5,234 nucleotides of DNA from Acidilobaceae archaeon (GCA_026985385.1 JALSQM010000012.1:1-5234), one strand, 5' to 3'; shown: positions 1 to 5,234, numbered from the stretch's first letter. Notes: generated by a model from the sequence alone, not told the origin. Made by a program: numbers and translations.

Positions 1-2
1 AG

Positions 3-35
3 CGCTACCTCGTGGTGGGTTCACAGTGGTTCTAA
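3..35 (+). CDS. Possible C-terminal tail of an upstream gene (partial)
   Basis: Reading from base 3, the frame gives RYLVVGSQWF and then a TAA stop at 33-35. It would overlap the next gene's GTG start (26) by 10 nt, an overlap common in compact crenarchaeal operons, and the SD site of the next gene would lie inside it. Only ten residues are visible, so no function can be given. The alternative is that this is not coding and the next gene's frame, which is open to base 2 but contains no start codon there, begins outside the window. Confidence 0.3.
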   Translation, partial: RYLVVGSQWF

Positions 36-796
36 GAGGATCCCCGGAGGGCTACTCCACGCCCCTCCAGGCGCCCCTCTACACGGGCCCCAGGATCGAG
101 TACTGGGACGTTGAGGCGGTCATAGTGCTCGCAACATTCAAGAGGGAGAGCGTGGAGCCAATCCTACCCGAGGGCCTGGAAGCCCCCGGCGATCCTTTGC
201 TAGGCGTCCTATGGATCGGACACTACCCATTCAGCACCGTCGGAGTATATGACGAGTTCCTAGTTGCACTTCAGGTCCTAAGGGACGGGGAGCTAGGCTA
301 CTACGTGCCCTACATCTACGTCACAAACGACGCGGCGCTAGCGGCTGGGAGGGAGGTGCTCGGCGCCCCGAAGAAGCTCGCCGACATAAGGCTCGTCAAG
401 GGGGTGGGCTCCAGCGTCGTCGGGGAGGCTAGGAGGGGCTCCATGGAGGCCATCGTGGAGGTGAAACCAGAGTCCTACGCGGACGAGGGCACCCTGAGGG
501 CCCTCATACCCGAGGAGGGCGTTGACATGTACTCCCTCAGGCTACTACCGCCCGCGGGCGAGTCCGAGGGCGTAGCACAGCTCGTCCACTGGAAGGCCTA
601 CATGTACTTCCAGAGGAGGCCCTCCGGCAGGGTCAGCGCTATGATGGGGCCAGCAAGGGCCTCCCTGAGGGGTTCGGTGGAGGATCCCATAGACTCTCTA
701 GGGCTCGCGGGAGCCGAGCAGGGGTTCTACGCGGTCTTCGACATGACCCTCGAGCCCCGGAGAGTCGTCGTCGAGTGGAGGGTTAAGCCCTCCTAG
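26..796 (+). CDS. Acetoacetate decarboxylase-family protein
   Basis: This 256-residue protein has the length of the acetoacetate decarboxylase (ADC) family (about 245 residues). The family start motif STPL is at 11-14 and a PEGLE segment at 48-52. The signature AGREVLGAPKKLADI is at 107-121; Lys116 and Lys117 match the catalytic Schiff-base lysine and its pKa-lowering neighbour (Lys115/116 of the Clostridium enzyme). Glu77, in a YDE motif, matches the family Glu76. By an alignment from memory, positions equivalent to Arg29 and Glu61 are Val and Leu here, so decarboxylation of acetoacetate itself is not assured; other superfamily members are aldolase-dehydratases or uncharacterised. The protein should be cytosolic: no signal or membrane segment is seen. 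The GTG start at 26 is supported by GGTGGG at 14-19 with 6-nt spacing; no other start codon lies in frame upstream within the window. The acyl-CoA dehydrogenase follows after 24 nt, suggesting an operon. Family assignment is firm, substrate is not. Confidence 0.88.
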   Translation: MVLRGSPEGYSTPLQAPLYTGPRIEYWDVEAVIVLATFKRESVEPILPEGLEAPGDPLLGVLWIGHYPFSTVGVYDEFLVALQVLRDGELGYYVPYIYVTNDAALAAGREVLGAPKKLADIRLVKGVGSSVVGEARRGSMEAIVEVKPESYADEGTLRALIPEEGVDMYSLRLLPPAGESEGVAQLVHWKAYMYFQRRPSGRVSAMMGPARASLRGSVEDPIDSLGLAGAEQGFYAVFDMTLEPRRVVVEWRVKPS

Positions 797-807
797 AGGC
801 CTAGAGG

Positions 808-813
808 GGGGTG
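808..813 (+). promoter_or_regulatory. SD site of the acyl-CoA dehydrogenase gene
   Basis: GGGGTG ends 7 nt before the GTG start at 821 and matches the archaeal anti-SD (GGAGGTGA-type). It fixes the GTG as the start: the GTG at 811 is out of frame. Confidence 0.7.
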
Positions 814-820
814 CTGGGCT

Positions 821-2071
821 GTGGCGCCCGAGATACTCGAGCACACGTTCTACCCCCACACGAACGAGGCCAGGCTCCTGAGGTCCTCGGTCATAGAGTT
901 CGCTGAGGCTCACGTAGCTCCGAGGGCCCTGGAGGTCGATAGGGCGGGCGCCGAGGATGCCCTAGAGTATGCTAAGGAGATCGTTAGGAGGGCCGCGGAG
1001 GCGAGGCTGCTCTCACTCATAGTACCCGAAGAGCTGGGAGGACCCGGCGGGTTAACCTATGAGGGGTCAAATGTGCTCGAGGTTCTATCATACTATGACG
1101 CGGGGACCGCCACTACTATAGGAGCCATATGGCTCGGCCTACTCCCGATATACATAGCCGGCCTAGGCGATGGAGGGGAGAGCTGGAGGAGGTGGCTCAA
1201 GCCGTTCCTAGAAGCCGAGGAGAGGGGGGACCCGCAAATCTGGGCCTTCGCGATAACGGAGCCGGAGGCTGGCAGCGACTATGAGAGGGTGGAGCCGGGC
1301 TCCAAGCCCTCCCTCACAACGGTAGCGAAGCCCCTGCCCAGCGGGGGCTACGAGATTAGTGGCAGGAAGATATTCATCTCCAACGGCCCCATAGCCAGCC
1401 ACGTCACAGTGTTTGCCGTGACCGACCCTGAAAGGCCCATTGAGACGATGATGTGCGCTGTCGTCACGAGGGAAATGGGCTTCAAGGTAGCCCAGGTATT
1501 TGATAAGATGGGCCACAGGAGCAGCCCCACGGGAGAGCTGGTATTCGAGGAGGTGAGGGTTCCCCCGGAGAACGTCGTCTGCAAGCCCGGCAGTGGCTGG
1601 GAGTTTGTCGAGATGACACTAACGCTATCGAGGGCGCCTGTTGGAGCGATAGGGCTTGGGATAGCCAAGAGGGCGTTCCAAGCCGCGCTGGACTACGCTA
1701 AGACCAGGATCCAGGGCGGCAGGCCGATAGTGGAGCACCAACTAGTCAAATACAAGCTCTCAGCGATGCTTGAGAGGGTAGCGTATGCTGAGAGTCTAAT
1801 ATACACGGTCGCGAGGAAGATAGACGAGGCGCCCACGCCGCTTAAGATAGTAGAATCCAGCGTAGCTAAGGCTGTGGGAGCCGATGTCGCCGTCCTAAAC
1901 TCGATCGACGCCATACAGATCTACGGTGGCTACGGATACATGAGGGAGACTGGTGTCGAGAAGCTCTTGAGGGACGCGAAGCTCATACAGATATATGAAG
2001 GCACGAATGAGATTAACAGGCTCACAGTTATGGAGCGCTACCTCGAATACGGCGGGGTACTGCTAGACTAG
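821..2071 (+). CDS. Acyl-CoA dehydrogenase (FAD-dependent)
   Basis: This 416-residue cytosolic flavoprotein should oxidise an acyl-CoA to the trans-2-enoyl-CoA and pass electrons to electron-transfer flavoprotein, as in the first step of beta-oxidation or amino-acid catabolism. All landmarks are present. The all-helical N-terminal domain covers about 1-140. The first family signature ITEPEAGSD is at 145-153, in the beta-domain that binds flavin and substrate. The C-terminal helical domain has the RIQGGRPI segment (296-303) that contacts FAD across the dimer. The second signature runs from Gln366 to Asp385 and includes YGGYGY (368-373). The catalytic base is Glu393 in IYEGTNEI, the position used by medium- and short-chain enzymes. 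RIQGG replaces the commoner RxQFG. Substrate chain length cannot be read from sequence. It lies 24 nt after the decarboxylase-like gene, so the two are probably cotranscribed and may share a pathway. The 3' end is convergent with the next gene, 3 nt away. Confidence 0.96.
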   Translation: MAPEILEHTFYPHTNEARLLRSSVIEFAEAHVAPRALEVDRAGAEDALEYAKEIVRRAAEARLLSLIVPEELGGPGGLTYEGSNVLEVLSYYDAGTATTIGAIWLGLLPIYIAGLGDGGESWRRWLKPFLEAEERGDPQIWAFAITEPEAGSDYERVEPGSKPSLTTVAKPLPSGGYEISGRKIFISNGPIASHVTVFAVTDPERPIETMMCAVVTREMGFKVAQVFDKMGHRSSPTGELVFEEVRVPPENVVCKPGSGWEFVEMTLTLSRAPVGAIGLGIAKRAFQAALDYAKTRIQGGRPIVEHQLVKYKLSAMLERVAYAESLIYTVARKIDEAPTPLKIVESSVAKAVGADVAVLNSIDAIQIYGGYGYMRETGVEKLLRDAKLIQIYEGTNEINRLTVMERYLEYGGVLLD

Positions 2072-2074
2072 CCG

Positions 2075-3034
2075 CTACTCGCCCAGGCTCAACTCGTCCT
2101 CTCTATAGAGTACAGCGTCGGTGTGGAGTATACTCCGCTCATCAACCCAGAGGACTGCTCCGTCCGGTACCCTCTCGATGAGCAGCATTCCCCCCCAGTA
2201 GCCCTTAACCCTGAAGGGGGCCCCACCGAGATCTAGGCCCTCGGCCCTCACGGGCCTCGAGGGGGGCTCAGGGGGTATTACCCGGAAGATCTCGCCACCC
2301 CACTCTACCCCGAGGAGCTTTGAAGCCCTCTGGGCCGCATCCGATAGAGTCGCCGCGGCGGCGCCGGGGGGCGGCAGCCTCCTATGACGGCCCGAGCGCG
2401 GCCTATGCTCGCTTGCTATACCCTCGCGGGAGACCGCCATCTCAGCTCTTCGAGCGCTTAAGGCGGAGTCGAACGTAGCCAGGGTTGTGGCGGCGGAGTG
2501 CGGCTGCTCGGCCACCCTCTCCAGGATTCTCCAGGACCTCGTGGATCCCACCTTCAGGTGGCCTCCGTACTGGACTAGGAGGTACACCGTATACTCAGCT
2601 TTAACCCTCCTATCGAGCTCCCTGCAGGCCTCTAGGGCCCTCTCACCCTTCAACCCCATGCAGAGGTCGTATAGGAACCTCTCACTCCTCCTATGTTGCC
2701 TACAGTACTCGTGCTCTCCCTGAACGGCTTCCGTGCAATAAATCCTCCTCCACGGCAGATCCCTCCTGTCCAGGGGGCCGCTGTGCCATTTGCAGTACCT
2801 CCTCCAGGGACGGGGCGCGAACAGGAGGGGCCCCCTATACCTCCCTACATCGGGGTATCCCAGGGGCTGTAGTATCAGCGAGTCGAGGGTGACACTATAC
2901 TCCTTAACAACGAAATACTCGCCTCCAGCAAGCATTGAGGCCTGATACCTTGCGACACCCGCCTCCCTAAGGATCTTATATGCAAGCCTCAGGATCCCCC
3001 TAGCCTCAGGCAGCCTAAGACACCCCCTACCCAT
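2075..3034 (-). CDS. DUF2797-like protein, possible zinc-binding and GIY-YIG-like module
   Basis: This 319-residue protein has no established function. Residues about 45-75 (LDSLILQPLG and following) form a beta-rich part. Then comes a Cys/His-rich stretch: YCKWH (80-84), Cys100, YCRQH (110-114), Cys125 and Cys137, likely zinc ligands. Next is VYLLVQYGGHLKVGSTR (150-166), the hallmark of DUF2797. Arg173 and a following ARRAE (194-198) have the order of the GIY-YIG nuclease residues (GIY strand, KVG in place of YIG, Arg, Glu). The tail (250-319) looks like extra beta structure. A Pro/Ala-rich basic stretch (211-228) may be a linker. Family membership rests on remembered patterns; nuclease or nucleic-acid binding is inference. 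No SD precedes the ATG at 3034. An in-frame ATG at 2935 (Met34) has a TATA-like element 44 nt before it and fits the usual family N-terminus, so the first 33 residues may not be translated. It is the only - strand gene and is convergent with the dehydrogenase and divergent from the respiratory operon. Confidence 0.72.
   Translation of the reverse strand: MGRGCLRLPEARGILRLAYKILREAGVARYQASMLAGGEYFVVKEYSVTLDSLILQPLGYPDVGRYRGPLLFAPRPWRRYCKWHSGPLDRRDLPWRRIYCTEAVQGEHEYCRQHRRSERFLYDLCMGLKGERALEACRELDRRVKAEYTVYLLVQYGGHLKVGSTRSWRILERVAEQPHSAATTLATFDSALSARRAEMAVSREGIASEHRPRSGRHRRLPPPGAAAATLSDAAQRASKLLGVEWGGEIFRVIPPEPPSRPVRAEGLDLGGAPFRVKGYWGGMLLIERVPDGAVLWVDERSILHTDAVLYREDELSLGE
2976..2983 (-). promoter_or_regulatory. 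Candidate internal TATA element for a shorter DUF2797-like protein
   Basis: On the - strand this reads GCATATAA (followed by GATCC). It is centred about 44 nt before the in-frame ATG at 2935, nearly the same spacing as the good TATA box of the respiratory operon has to its ATG. It lies inside the coding frame that starts at 3034, so it may be chance. Confidence 0.25.
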
Positions 3035-3073
3035 GCTGGTAGCCGGGTGACTTAGGAGTTTTCCCCGTTTACA

Positions 3074-3081
3074 CTCTAAAC
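3074..3081 (-). promoter_or_regulatory. Candidate TATA element for the DUF2797-like gene
   Basis: On the - strand this reads GTTTAGAG, a partial match to the archaeal TTTAWA core. It is centred about 44 nt from the ATG at 3034, which would leave a leader of roughly 20 nt. The match is weak and no clear BRE is seen. Confidence 0.3.
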
Positions 3082-3082
3082 T

Positions 3083-3098
3083 CGTGGTTCCGTGGTTC
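3083..3098. repeat. Perfect 8-bp tandem repeat, CGTGGTTC twice
   Basis: CGTGGTTC at 3083-3090 is followed directly by an identical copy at 3091-3098. It lies between the divergent promoters, just upstream of the possible TATA element of the - strand gene. It could be a paired regulator site; two short copies can also arise by slippage. Confidence 0.6.
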
Positions 3099-3123
3099 CA
3101 CTAAGGAGGCGTCTCTTAAATGG

Positions 3124-3139
3124 GCCCCCTATAGAGGGC
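3124..3139. promoter_or_regulatory. Imperfect 16-bp palindrome, candidate operator
   Basis: GCCCCCTATAGAGGGC is a palindrome around a CTATAG core with one symmetric mismatched pair (the C at 3128 against the A at 3135). It sits in the divergent intergenic region, about 40 bp upstream of the TATA box of the respiratory operon. Its size fits a dimeric helix-turn-helix regulator, but no regulator gene is in the window. Confidence 0.35.
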
Positions 3140-3146
3140 TTTAATG

Positions 3147-3160
3147 CCGCGCTGTCGCGG
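3147..3160. promoter_or_regulatory. Perfect inverted repeat CCGCG-CTGT-CGCGG, candidate regulator site
   Basis: Two 5-bp arms flank a 4-bp spacer, and the site ends about 17 bp before the TATA box at 3177-3186. In archaea a site directly upstream of BRE/TATA is typical of activators, so regulation of the respiratory operon is plausible. A transcript reading through would form a small hairpin, but no T-run follows, so it is not a terminator. Confidence 0.4.
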
Positions 3161-3176
3161 TCAAATCTAGTGCGAA

Positions 3177-3186
3177 CATATTTATA
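3177..3186 (+). promoter_or_regulatory. TATA box of the respiratory operon
   Basis: CATATTTATA contains the archaeal TTTATA core in an otherwise GC-rich stretch, with purine/A-containing sequence (GCGAA) just upstream in BRE position. Transcription starting about 25 nt downstream would begin near 3205-3209, giving a leader of about 15-20 nt before the ATG at 3224, just long enough to hold the SD site. Confidence 0.7.
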
Positions 3187-3212
3187 GAGTAGGGGTGTAA
3201 GCATTCATGGCA

Positions 3213-3217
3213 AGGTG
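3213..3217 (+). promoter_or_regulatory. SD site that sets the nrfD-like start
   Basis: AGGTG ends 6 nt before the ATG at 3224. The possible GTG start at 3215 lies inside this site and has no SD of its own, so the GTG is best read as part of the ribosome binding site. The other SD-bearing genes here use the same 6-7 nt spacing. Confidence 0.65.
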
Positions 3218-3223
3218 GCCCTC

Positions 3224-4477
3224 ATGACGGGCAGGACAGCGCTCTACGCCTGGCTCGCATTCCTAGTAATAGTAATAGCCGTGTCGGCCGCCTACCTGCC
3301 AAAGTACTACCACACCTACGAGGTATGGCAGGACAGGGACGCCATACCCTGGGGCCTCCTAGTTCCGTCCTACGTCTACTTCGCACTAGCCTCAACAGGG
3401 TCTAGCATAGTTAACAGCCTATACACGGTCTTCGGCTACAAGGGTGAGAGGAAGGGGTTCGAGAAGGTCATAAAGCATGGCGTGTGGTTCTCACTCATAA
3501 CAATAATACCCGCCTGGATAATGATTATACTAGACCTGGGGAGGGCCGACCACTTCACATGGATGATAAAGGGCTTCAACGTGGAGTCAAGGATCGCCTG
3601 GATGGGAGTCCTCTACTCGTTCTTCTTCCTCATGCTACTAATAGAGCTAGTCTACTTCATAAGGGCCGACGCTAACCCCCGGCTCAAGGAGTGGAAGGCA
3701 GCGGAGCTCACCATAGCGATACTCGTACTCTTCGCCACCATAGCAGTGCACAGCAACCTAGGAGAAGTCTTCGGATGCAGCACGGGGGTTCCCGGCTGGT
3801 ATGGATCCCATGTGGGGGCCTACTTCATAGCCAGCGCAGTCCTCATAGGAGCGGCCTGGCAGGCCTTTTACTACACAATAATATACAGCCTCAAGGGCGG
3901 CCTCTCGGGCGACAAGGTATTCGAGGCCGGCGAGACCGGCCTGAACAACGACCTCAGGGCATTCATAACTAAGACCTACAACCTCATATTCCTAGTCGGC
4001 ATACCCACCCTAGGCTTCTTCGAGCTATGGAACGCTATAGCGGCCTACTACTACCCGCCGGCCTGGGCGGCGTTCAAGCAGCTGCTCTACGGGGAGTTCA
4101 AGGCCGACTACTGGATAATAGAGATAGGCTTCGGCCTCATAGTATCGACGATACTAGCGATATACGGCTACCTGAGGAGGAGCCTCGCCGCGACATTCGT
4201 GAACGCTATAATACTAATACTGGCGGGCTACGTGTCGAAGATAGACTTCATAATAGCGGGTCAGATAGGCAGGCTAGCATTCTCCTACGGGGGACTCACC
4301 AACAACCTTAACCCATACCACGTCCGCTTCTGGCCGTACCACTTCGAAGTACCCACCTCAGAGGCGATGATGCTTGTGCTGGCGGTCAGCATCTGGCTCT
4401 TACTCCTGACGCTGGGCGAGGTGCTCCTCCCACTCGAGAGGGGTGAACCACCCAAGAGGTGGTGGGTCTTCAGGTAG
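3224..4477 (+). CDS. NrfD-family quinone-interacting membrane subunit of a molybdoenzyme complex
   Basis: This 417-residue integral membrane protein anchors a respiratory complex and exchanges electrons with the quinone pool. By eye there are about ten membrane helices, near residues 7-25, 43-64, 87-104, 125-146, 160-177, 196-221, 253-275, 297-316, 323-345 and 380-402. Family features are PWGLLVPSYVYF (42-53), LDLGRADHF (103-111) and a VHSNLGEVFG segment (175-184) followed by PGW. Ten helices and the HSNLG segment recall the longer HybB/DsrP/ActC type more than eight-helix PsrC. The C-terminus PPKRWWVFR is basic and probably cytoplasmic. The start is the ATG at 3224, not the GTG at 3215, because AGGTG at 3213-3217 is its SD and a TATA box at 3177-3186 leaves only a short leader. 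It is the first gene of the operon; the catalytic molybdoenzyme follows after 13 nt. Placing the membrane subunit first is unlike the psrABC order. Substrate specificity is set by the partner and remains unknown. Confidence 0.9.
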   Translation: MTGRTALYAWLAFLVIVIAVSAAYLPKYYHTYEVWQDRDAIPWGLLVPSYVYFALASTGSSIVNSLYTVFGYKGERKGFEKVIKHGVWFSLITIIPAWIMIILDLGRADHFTWMIKGFNVESRIAWMGVLYSFFFLMLLIELVYFIRADANPRLKEWKAAELTIAILVLFATIAVHSNLGEVFGCSTGVPGWYGSHVGAYFIASAVLIGAAWQAFYYTIIYSLKGGLSGDKVFEAGETGLNNDLRAFITKTYNLIFLVGIPTLGFFELWNAIAAYYYPPAWAAFKQLLYGEFKADYWIIEIGFGLIVSTILAIYGYLRRSLAATFVNAIILILAGYVSKIDFIIAGQIGRLAFSYGGLTNNLNPYHVRFWPYHFEVPTSEAMMLVLAVSIWLLLLTLGEVLLPLERGEPPKRWWVFR

Positions 4478-4484
4478 GGGGTGA
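4477..4484 (+). promoter_or_regulatory. SD site of the molybdoenzyme gene
   Basis: GGGGGTGA begins at the last base of the nrfD-like stop codon and ends 6 nt before the GTG at 4491. It points to coupled translation of the two subunits and, with an in-frame TGA at 4482-4484, fixes the start. Confidence 0.75.
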
Positions 4485-4490
4485 CTCGCA

Positions 4491-5234
4491 GTGGTTAGCG
4501 GGGGCTTAACGAGGAGGGAGTTCCTCAAGCTCGCGGCTATAACGGGTATGATACTCAGCGTCAGCGGTGTAAGCTATGAGACCCTGAAGAAGACTAGGAG
4601 AGCCGCCGAGGCAGCTGCCGCCTCGCCCAAGGTGGTGTATAAGCCTAACAGGTGCGCCATGTGCCCGCAGACATGCTCGATAATGGTTAGAGTAACGAAT
4701 GGTAGGGCGGAGAGGATACTAGGCAACCCCTACGGGTTCCCCCTGAACAGGGGAACGATATGCGCTAGGGGCAATATGGGTGTCTTCAGGCTCTACAACC
4801 CCGACAGGCTCATGCACCCACTCGAGAGGGTTCCTGGATCACGTAGGGGCGAGTGGAGCTTCAAGACCACCGACTGGGTTAAGGCCTACAGGGAGGTCCT
4901 GAGCATCTTCAAGGAGAAGCTGAGCGCTGGCGAGGCAAGGAAGATTATTGGAACAACCGGCTGGGCCACCTGCGACCTATACAAAGAATTCTACATAGCG
5001 TTCGCAAGGGCTCTTGGGCTCACGAATGTGCCCAACGAGTCTATGGGCTCCTGCTTCATACCAAAGGCCCTCGGCTGGAGTAGCGTCATCGGAGTGGGGG
5101 CTCACCCGCATATAATGACTGACTTCGACAATGTAAGGTACCTAATAGTCACGAGTAGGAACCACGCCGGCAGCGTCGCCATAGCCCATGCTTCAAGGCT
5201 TGGCCAGGATATGAGGAAGTTCAAGCTAGTGGTA
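4491..5234 (+). CDS. Molybdopterin oxidoreductase catalytic subunit, Tat-exported (3' truncated)
   Basis: The frame starts at GTG 4491 and is open to the window end, giving the first 248 residues of a protein that in this family is usually 700-1100 long. The N-terminus has a textbook twin-arginine motif, TRREFLK (7-13), then a hydrophobic stretch (14-28) and an Ala-rich region (38-45) where cleavage is likely, so a folded cofactor-bearing enzyme is exported. The [4Fe-4S] domain follows: Cys55-x2-Cys58-x3-Cys62 and Cys91 in ICARGN. The molybdopterin domain begins near LYNPDRL (101-107). Cys188 in MGSCF is the likely molybdenum ligand by position, as in polysulfide/thiosulfate and arsenate reductases. 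With the NrfD-like subunit it forms an outward-facing membrane complex. Candidate substrates are sulfur/polysulfide, thiosulfate, tetrathionate or arsenate; the visible part does not decide. The electron-transfer ferredoxin subunit is not seen and may lie downstream. Confidence 0.93.
   Translation, partial: MVSGGLTRREFLKLAAITGMILSVSGVSYETLKKTRRAAEAAAASPKVVYKPNRCAMCPQTCSIMVRVTNGRAERILGNPYGFPLNRGTICARGNMGVFRLYNPDRLMHPLERVPGSRRGEWSFKTTDWVKAYREVLSIFKEKLSAGEARKIIGTTGWATCDLYKEFYIAFARALGLTNVPNESMGSCFIPKALGWSSVIGVGAHPHIMTDFDNVRYLIVTSRNHAGSVAIAHASRLGQDMRKFKLVV

Noticed and set aside
698..913. 71-codon - strand frame across the end of the ADC-like gene and the start of the dehydrogenase gene
   Set aside because: It covers two well-supported genes and their SD site and has no recognisable protein feature.
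1208..1914. Three - strand frames of 73-106 codons inside the acyl-CoA dehydrogenase gene
   Set aside because: The sense gene is complete with both family signatures and the catalytic Glu, so these are antisense shadows caused by GC-rich codons.
2371..2402. Frameshift or inserted low-complexity stretch in the Pro/Ala/Arg-rich part of the DUF2797-like gene (residues about 211-228)
   Set aside because: The frame stays open and the protein continues with ordinary sequence on both sides, so it reads as a linker rather than an error.
2487..2723. 78-codon + strand frame starting with GTG, antisense to the DUF2797-like gene
   Set aside because: It has no SD, its composition follows the opposite strand's codon pattern, and the protein shows no motif; the - strand gene has recognisable family signatures across the same bases.
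3056..3083. Inverted repeat GAGTTT (3056-3061) and AAACTC (3078-3083) with a 16-nt spacer
   Set aside because: Six-base arms with a long spacer are expected by chance at this length; the overlap with the weak - strand TATA element is not enough support.
3147..3160. CCGCG-CTGT-CGCGG read as an intrinsic terminator
   Set aside because: No T-run follows on either strand and it lies upstream of both divergent genes rather than after one.
3215..3217. GTG as start of the nrfD-like gene
   Set aside because: It lies inside the AGGTG SD site that serves the ATG at 3224, has no SD of its own, and would leave almost no leader after the TATA-directed start.
3484..4311. Three + strand frames of 63-94 codons inside the nrfD-like gene
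   Set aside because: All share one strand with a complete ten-helix membrane protein; their products are Arg/His-rich and lack motifs, as expected for out-of-frame reading.

Overview
The window looks like chromosomal DNA from a hyperthermophilic or thermoacidophilic crenarchaeon, probably of the Aeropyrum/Acidilobus/Pyrodictium kind; the genus cannot be fixed from the sequence alone. The DNA is GC-rich, arginine is mostly AGG, isoleucine is often ATA, and GTG start codons are common. Four of the five full-length or 3'-truncated genes have a GGTG-type Shine-Dalgarno (SD) site about 6-7 nt before the start. An archaeal TATA element precedes the right-hand operon. No tRNA, rRNA, CRISPR array, insertion sequence or phage gene is visible.

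Left block (1-2071, + strand): a possible tail of an upstream gene, then an acetoacetate-decarboxylase-fold protein that keeps the family Lys-Lys pair, and 24 nt further on a complete acyl-CoA dehydrogenase. They probably share a transcript and act in acyl-CoA or beta-keto acid catabolism. The exact substrate of the decarboxylase-like protein is open because two acid/base positions of the classical enzyme appear to be missing.

Middle (2075-3034, - strand): one convergent gene, ending 3 nt from the dehydrogenase stop. It resembles the uncharacterised DUF2797 family: a Cys/His-rich, probably zinc-binding segment followed by a module that resembles the GIY-YIG fold in its motif spacing. Its start is uncertain.

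Right block (3035-5234, + strand): a divergent intergenic region of about 190 nt holds a good TATA box, two palindromes and an 8-bp tandem repeat. It is followed by a 10-helix NrfD-family quinone-interacting membrane subunit and, 13 nt later, the start of a Tat-exported molybdopterin oxidoreductase with a [4Fe-4S] site, cut off by the window end. Together these form a membrane-bound respiratory reductase (or quinone-reducing oxidase) of the polysulfide/sulfur/thiosulfate/tetrathionate/arsenate type, with the catalytic subunit facing outward. The expected ferredoxin-like electron-transfer subunit is not in the window. No clearly new system is seen; the DUF2797-like protein, the decarboxylase-like protein and the palindrome-rich promoter region are the least explained parts.
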